Origin: an uncultured Chitinophagaceae bacterium
GTDB taxonomy: Bacteria > Bacteroidota > Bacteroidia > Chitinophagales > Chitinophagaceae
DNA: 9,090 nt
Direction: 5' to 3'
Assembly (NCBI GenBank): GCA_946885335.1
Contig: CAMPGG010000126.1
Span: 1-9,090 of the forward strand
The position numbers and the translations under genes were made by a program. The number at the start of each line of letters is the position of its first letter. Position 1 is the stretch's first letter. The notes below the pieces were generated by a model. That model did no database searches. It worked only from the letters and a program-made list of their open reading frames with translations, and was not told where the DNA came from. This document shows, piece by piece, positions 6,512 through 9,090 of the stretch.

Positions 6512-8262
6512 TGAGACATCACCTTCCAGTTAATTTATTTTTCATTGTATTTTTTTGTTTGGCTGTTTCAGATATAGCTGCGCAAACACCTGTTAACCCA
6601 AACAGGAAAAGTCAAACAAGGCTTGTTGAAATAATTCCCGGCGCCAGGAAGCTGGAATATCGTCGCATTGATTCAATTACCGAATTACAAATACTTGTTG
6701 GTAATGTGCGGTTAAAGCAGGGTAATACCTTTTTCAGTTGCGATAGTTGTGTGATCAATAAAAGTCAGAATCTTTTTGAAGCCTTTGGCAATGTACATAT
6801 TGAAGAAGACACCACCGATGTATATGCTGATTACCTGCGATACCTGACGGATCAAAGAATTGCATTTCTAACAGGGGGTGTTAAACTAACTGATGGACAT
6901 GGAACACTCACCACCAATAAACTGGAATATGATGTAAATACGGGTATAGGTATTTACCGGGATGGCGGTAAAGTAGTGAATAAAAAAACAGTGTTAACCA
7001 GCACGGAAGGTTATTACTACTCCGACATGAAGGATGTGTATTTTAAAAACAATGTTGTCCTGAATGATCCCTCCTACCATTTAACAACGGATTCATTATT
7101 ATACAATACAGAATTTGAAACGGCCAGGTTTATTTCACCAACACTGATCAGGGATTCCAGTAATCGAACCATCGTAACCAGTGATGGCTATTATAATTTG
7201 CAAACAGGCAAAGCAGAATTCGGGCAAAACCCGGTTATCAATGATGGAGCCGTCAGGATCACAGCACTGCGCATAGCTGTTGACGATAGCACGGGTATAT
7301 CACAGGCGGAAGGAAATGCTTCTATTGTTGATACTGCACAGGGAACGACTATTCTTGCTGGTATAATTTTCAGAAATAATAAAACCGAATCGGTCCTTGC
7401 TACACGTAAGCCATTAATGATCATCAGGCAGGAGAATGATAGTATTTACGTGTCTGCCGATACTTTATTTTCAGCACGGCTTACAGACCTTTATGTTCCT
7501 CCACCTGCTACGAAGGCTGATACAATATCAGGTATAGATGTTACAGATTCATCAGAAGCTGTTGCCTTAACAGATAGCTTGACTGTTGATTCAACTCAAA
7601 ACATAATTGCAAAATCCGACTCAATTCAAGGTGTTATGGTGGTCGATACCCTTTCCGGTGTTACTACCGTAAACATGCAACCGAAAATAACGGATAGTAC
7701 CAACCGGTATTTTGAGGCGTTCAGAAATGTGCGCATTTTCAGTGATTCTTTACAGGCTGCAAGCGACAGTTTATTCTATTCTTTTGCTGATTCTACTTTT
7801 CGCCTATTTCAGCAACCTGTTATATGGGCCAATAAAAGCCAGATTACCGGGGATACTATTTATCTTTTTACCAAAAATAAAAAAGCAGACAGGCTGCAGG
7901 TTTTTGAAAATAGTTTGATCGTAAATGAAGTACAACCGGAAGTTTATAACCAGGTAGGCGCAACCAGGCTGGATGGTTTCTTCATTGATGGAGCAATAGA
8001 TTCAGTGCGGGCAAGAGGTTTTGCAAAAAGCATTTATTATTTACAGGATGAGGACAGCGCTTTTTCGGGAATCAATGAGGCCAACAGCGACATCATGGAT
8101 GTTTATTTTAAGAACAGTGAATTATTTAAAGTTGTATTCCGGAGTGCCGTTACCGGAACGCTTTGGCCAATCCGTCAAAAAGATCCTGGAGAAATGCGGC
8201 TAACAAATTTTCAATGGCTGGAAGCCCAACGACCAAAAACGAAATACGAGTTGTTTGAATAG
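6511..8262 (+). CDS. OstA/LptA-like periplasmic LPS-transport protein
   Basis: Probably part of the periplasmic LPS bridge, as an LptA- or LptC-like jellyroll, or a Bacteroidota-specific accessory to it. At 583 residues it is about three times the length of E. coli LptA. A signal peptide with the likely cut DIAA-QTP after residue 24 indicates export. Residues about 40-325 look like repeated short beta strands of the OstA type. Residues about 330-398 form an Asp/Ser/Thr-rich linker. A second OstA-like lobe runs from about 399. FEAFGNVHI (89-97) and FEAFRNVRI (401-409) suggest an internal duplication. FFSCDSCVIN (74-83) carries a CxxC pair. The ATG overlaps the MCE stop codon (TAATG), so translation of the two is probably coupled. 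A role in LPS transport is inferred from fold-level similarity and from lptD nearby. Confidence 0.85.
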   Translation: MRHHLPVNLFFIVFFCLAVSDIAAQTPVNPNRKSQTRLVEIIPGARKLEYRRIDSITELQILVGNVRLKQGNTFFSCDSCVINKSQNLFEAFGNVHIEEDTTDVYADYLRYLTDQRIAFLTGGVKLTDGHGTLTTNKLEYDVNTGIGIYRDGGKVVNKKTVLTSTEGYYYSDMKDVYFKNNVVLNDPSYHLTTDSLLYNTEFETARFISPTLIRDSSNRTIVTSDGYYNLQTGKAEFGQNPVINDGAVRITALRIAVDDSTGISQAEGNASIVDTAQGTTILAGIIFRNNKTESVLATRKPLMIIRQENDSIYVSADTLFSARLTDLYVPPPATKADTISGIDVTDSSEAVALTDSLTVDSTQNIIAKSDSIQGVMVVDTLSGVTTVNMQPKITDSTNRYFEAFRNVRIFSDSLQAASDSLFYSFADSTFRLFQQPVIWANKSQITGDTIYLFTKNKKADRLQVFENSLIVNEVQPEVYNQVGATRLDGFFIDGAIDSVRARGFAKSIYYLQDEDSAFSGINEANSDIMDVYFKNSELFKVVFRSAVTGTLWPIRQKDPGEMRLTNFQWLEAQRPKTKYELFE

Positions 8263-8265
8263 GAT

Positions 8266-8293
8266 GTTTAGGGTTTAGCGTTTAGAGTTTAAA
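8266..8293. repeat. Four tandem 7-bp units (GTTTAGN)
   Basis: Starting three bases after the ostA-like stop, the sequence reads GTTTAGG (8266-8272), GTTTAGC (8273-8279), GTTTAGA (8280-8286) and GTTTAAA (8287-8293). The first five bases are constant in all four units and the sixth in three. There is no gene in 8263-8444; this array and the next two occupy about half of that interval. No intrinsic terminator with a T-tract was found there. Confidence 0.75.
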
Positions 8294-8309
8294 ATTACTT
8301 ATAAACCAA

Positions 8310-8323
8310 TTCCTGGTTCCTGT
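8310..8323. repeat. Two tandem 7-bp units (TTCCTGK)
   Basis: TTCCTGG (8310-8316) is followed directly by TTCCTGT (8317-8323). Two copies alone would be unremarkable. They are listed because they sit between the heptamer array at 8266-8293 and the octamer array at 8328-8367 and share the same period. Confidence 0.4.
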
Positions 8324-8327
8324 CTTA

Positions 8328-8367
8328 TCAACCATTCGACCTATTAACTAATCAACCACTCACCCAC
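8328..8367. repeat. Five degenerate tandem 8-bp units (TCAACCAN)
   Basis: The octamers are TCAACCAT (8328-8335), TCGACCTA (8336-8343), TTAACTAA (8344-8351), TCAACCAC (8352-8359) and TCACCCAC (8360-8367). They are more degenerate than the other arrays but keep phase for 40 bases. The array ends 77 bases before the start of the small secreted-protein gene at 8445, so it could overlap its upstream regulatory region. Confidence 0.6.
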
Positions 8368-8444
8368 CTACTTTAGGTTTTTATTGACATTTATATATAG
8401 AATTTCGTGGCCATATTTTTCGTTAAAATCACAAACAATCAATC

Positions 8445-8900
8445 ATGAAAAAATTATTGGCAATTAGCTTTGGATTAGTTCTCCTGGTTTGTTTTAATTC
8501 CGCAAACGCACAGGAATATCGGTCGGCATTAGGTATCAGGCTGAGCAGTTCGCCTGCCGTAGTCAATAATTCCGTTTCTTTTAAATATTTCACGAGTGAA
8601 ACAGTTGCACTGGAAGCACTATTAACATTCTCAGATCCTGTAGCTATTGGATTATTAATTGAGAAACACCGTCCTTTCAGCGCACAGGGATTGCAATGGT
8701 TTTATGGTGCCGGTGGTTATGTTGGTTTTGGAGGAAATACAAATGTGGGTGGAATGGGTATTATAGGCCTGGATTACAAATTCACTAATGTGCCATTGAA
8801 TTTATCCCTTGATTGGAAACCTGAATTAAACATCATATCAGACATTAATTTTGAACCTGCTGCTATAGGGTTTTCTGCAAGGTTCACTTTCGGCAGATAG
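8445..8900 (+). CDS. Small secreted beta-barrel-like protein, function unknown
   Basis: I do not recognise a specific family. The 151-residue product begins MKKLLAISFGLVLLVCFNSANAQ, a standard signal peptide with the likely cut ANA-QE after residue 22. Cys16 does not sit in a lipobox, so a lipoprotein is unlikely. The mature part of about 129 residues alternates hydrophobic residues in about eight stretches (near 27-33, 43-49, 53-61, 67-74, 83-94, 103-112, 116-125 and 138-149), with Gly/Asn turns and aromatic girdle residues. It ends in SARFTFGR. This fits a small eight-stranded outer-membrane barrel of the OmpX/OmpW size class, but sequence alone does not prove membrane insertion. It has 182 bases of non-coding DNA before it and is probably its own transcription unit. 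A TTGACA (8384-8389) followed by an AT-rich stretch lies upstream but is not in Bacteroidota promoter spacing. Confidence 0.8.
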   Translation: MKKLLAISFGLVLLVCFNSANAQEYRSALGIRLSSSPAVVNNSVSFKYFTSETVALEALLTFSDPVAIGLLIEKHRPFSAQGLQWFYGAGGYVGFGGNTNVGGMGIIGLDYKFTNVPLNLSLDWKPELNIISDINFEPAAIGFSARFTFGR

Positions 8901-8982
8901 TAGAGCACTGGCAGATTTCCTGCATTCTATTAACATATTTCCATAAGGAATGTGTAAAAAAATTGCAACTAAATTTCTGGTA

Positions 8983-9016
8983 TTTGCGTATTTGTGCGGT
9001 TTTTCCTTTACTTTAG
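8983..9016 (+). promoter_or_regulatory. Possible Bacteroidota promoter for the regulator at 9036
   Basis: TTTG (8983-8986) is followed after 22 bases by TACTTTAG (9009-9016), which matches seven of eight positions of TAnnTTTG. Spacing is close to the usual 19-22. Transcription would begin around 9021-9024, leaving a short leader before the ATG at 9036. The match is imperfect and the region is AT-rich, so chance occurrence is possible. Confidence 0.4.
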
Positions 9017-9035
9017 TTTTTTGTAAACTAACGAG

Positions 9036-9090
9036 ATGCTTAAAAGGGAAAGACAGGCTTTTATTCTTCACCAGGTCAATTTGCACAATA
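9036..9090 (+). CDS. N-terminus of a probable DeoR/GlpR-type regulator (partial)
   Basis: Eighteen codons are visible before the window ends, reading MLKRERQAFILHQVNLHN. The pattern of a basic and acidic start (K-x-E-R-x-x-x-I) leading into a first helix of a winged helix-turn-helix is characteristic of DeoR-family sugar-metabolism repressors, which often open with MLKEER-like sequences. The helix-turn-helix and effector domain lie beyond the window, so the call rests on the first helix only. A plausible promoter sits upstream at 8983-9016. Its metabolic target cannot be guessed from here. Confidence 0.6.
   Translation, partial: MLKRERQAFILHQVNLHN

Noticed and set aside
8267..8287. TTTAGGG-like units resembling plant telomere repeats
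   Set aside because: Only one unit matches exactly, the others diverge, and the flanking genes are plainly bacterial. It fits the local pattern of short tandem arrays better.
8304..8318. AACCA/TGGTT hairpin after the ostA-like gene
   Set aside because: The stem is only five pairs and lacks a downstream T-tract, so it is not supported as a terminator.
8935..8954. TTCC-ATAA-GGAA hairpin after the small secreted-protein gene
   Set aside because: The continuous stem is only four pairs and is followed by A rather than T residues, so it does not look like a plus-strand terminator.
8838..9086. Minus-strand open frame across the end of the window
   Set aside because: It overlaps the end of the secreted-protein gene and the start of the DeoR-like gene, has no recognisable motif, and is best read as a shadow frame.

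Overview
The window looks like chromosomal DNA of a member of the Bacteroidota, most likely a Chitinophagaceae-type organism. The DNA is AT-rich and start codons lack clear Shine-Dalgarno sequences. A perfect match to the Bacteroidota -7 promoter element (TAnnTTTG) sits in front of one gene. The proteins are Bacteroidota-type versions of LptD, a long OstA-like protein and an orphan MlaD/MCE protein. The family assignment is an inference from remembered homologues, with no database search behind it.

Layout. Positions 1-148 are non-coding and hold two short tandem arrays (7-bp and 8-bp units). Next come ung (uracil-DNA glycosylase, 149-817) and a PlsC-type acyltransferase (875-1618), both on the plus strand. 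A 907-residue LptD-like outer-membrane LPS assembly protein lies on the minus strand (4338-1615). It meets the acyltransferase tail to tail with overlapping stop codons. An 80-bp divergent intergenic region separates lptD from an N-acetylmuramoyl-L-alanine amidase (4419-5402), which ends in a strong intrinsic terminator. Then come an MCE/MlaD-family protein (5522-6511) and an OstA/LptA-like protein (6511-8262), which overlap by one base. The stretch 8263-8444 is non-coding and rich in short 7- and 8-bp tandem units. It is followed by a small secreted beta-barrel-like protein (8445-8900) and the first 18 codons of a probable DeoR/GlpR-type regulator (from 9036) that runs off the window.

Theme. 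From 875 to 8262 nearly everything concerns envelope building: phosphatidic acid synthesis (PlsC), LPS translocation to the outer surface (LptD), a periplasmic LPS bridge or jellyroll protein (OstA-like), intermembrane lipid transport (MCE) and peptidoglycan cleavage (amidase). No Lpt ABC transporter parts and no MlaE/MlaF partners are present, so the complexes must be completed from elsewhere in the genome.

No defence system, CRISPR array, insertion sequence, tRNA or rRNA is visible. The observations most worth a second look are the degenerate 7/8-bp repeat arrays in two intergenic regions, a perfect inverted repeat that takes in the lptD start codon just downstream of a consensus -7 element, and an LptD cysteine pattern that allows only one inter-domain disulfide.
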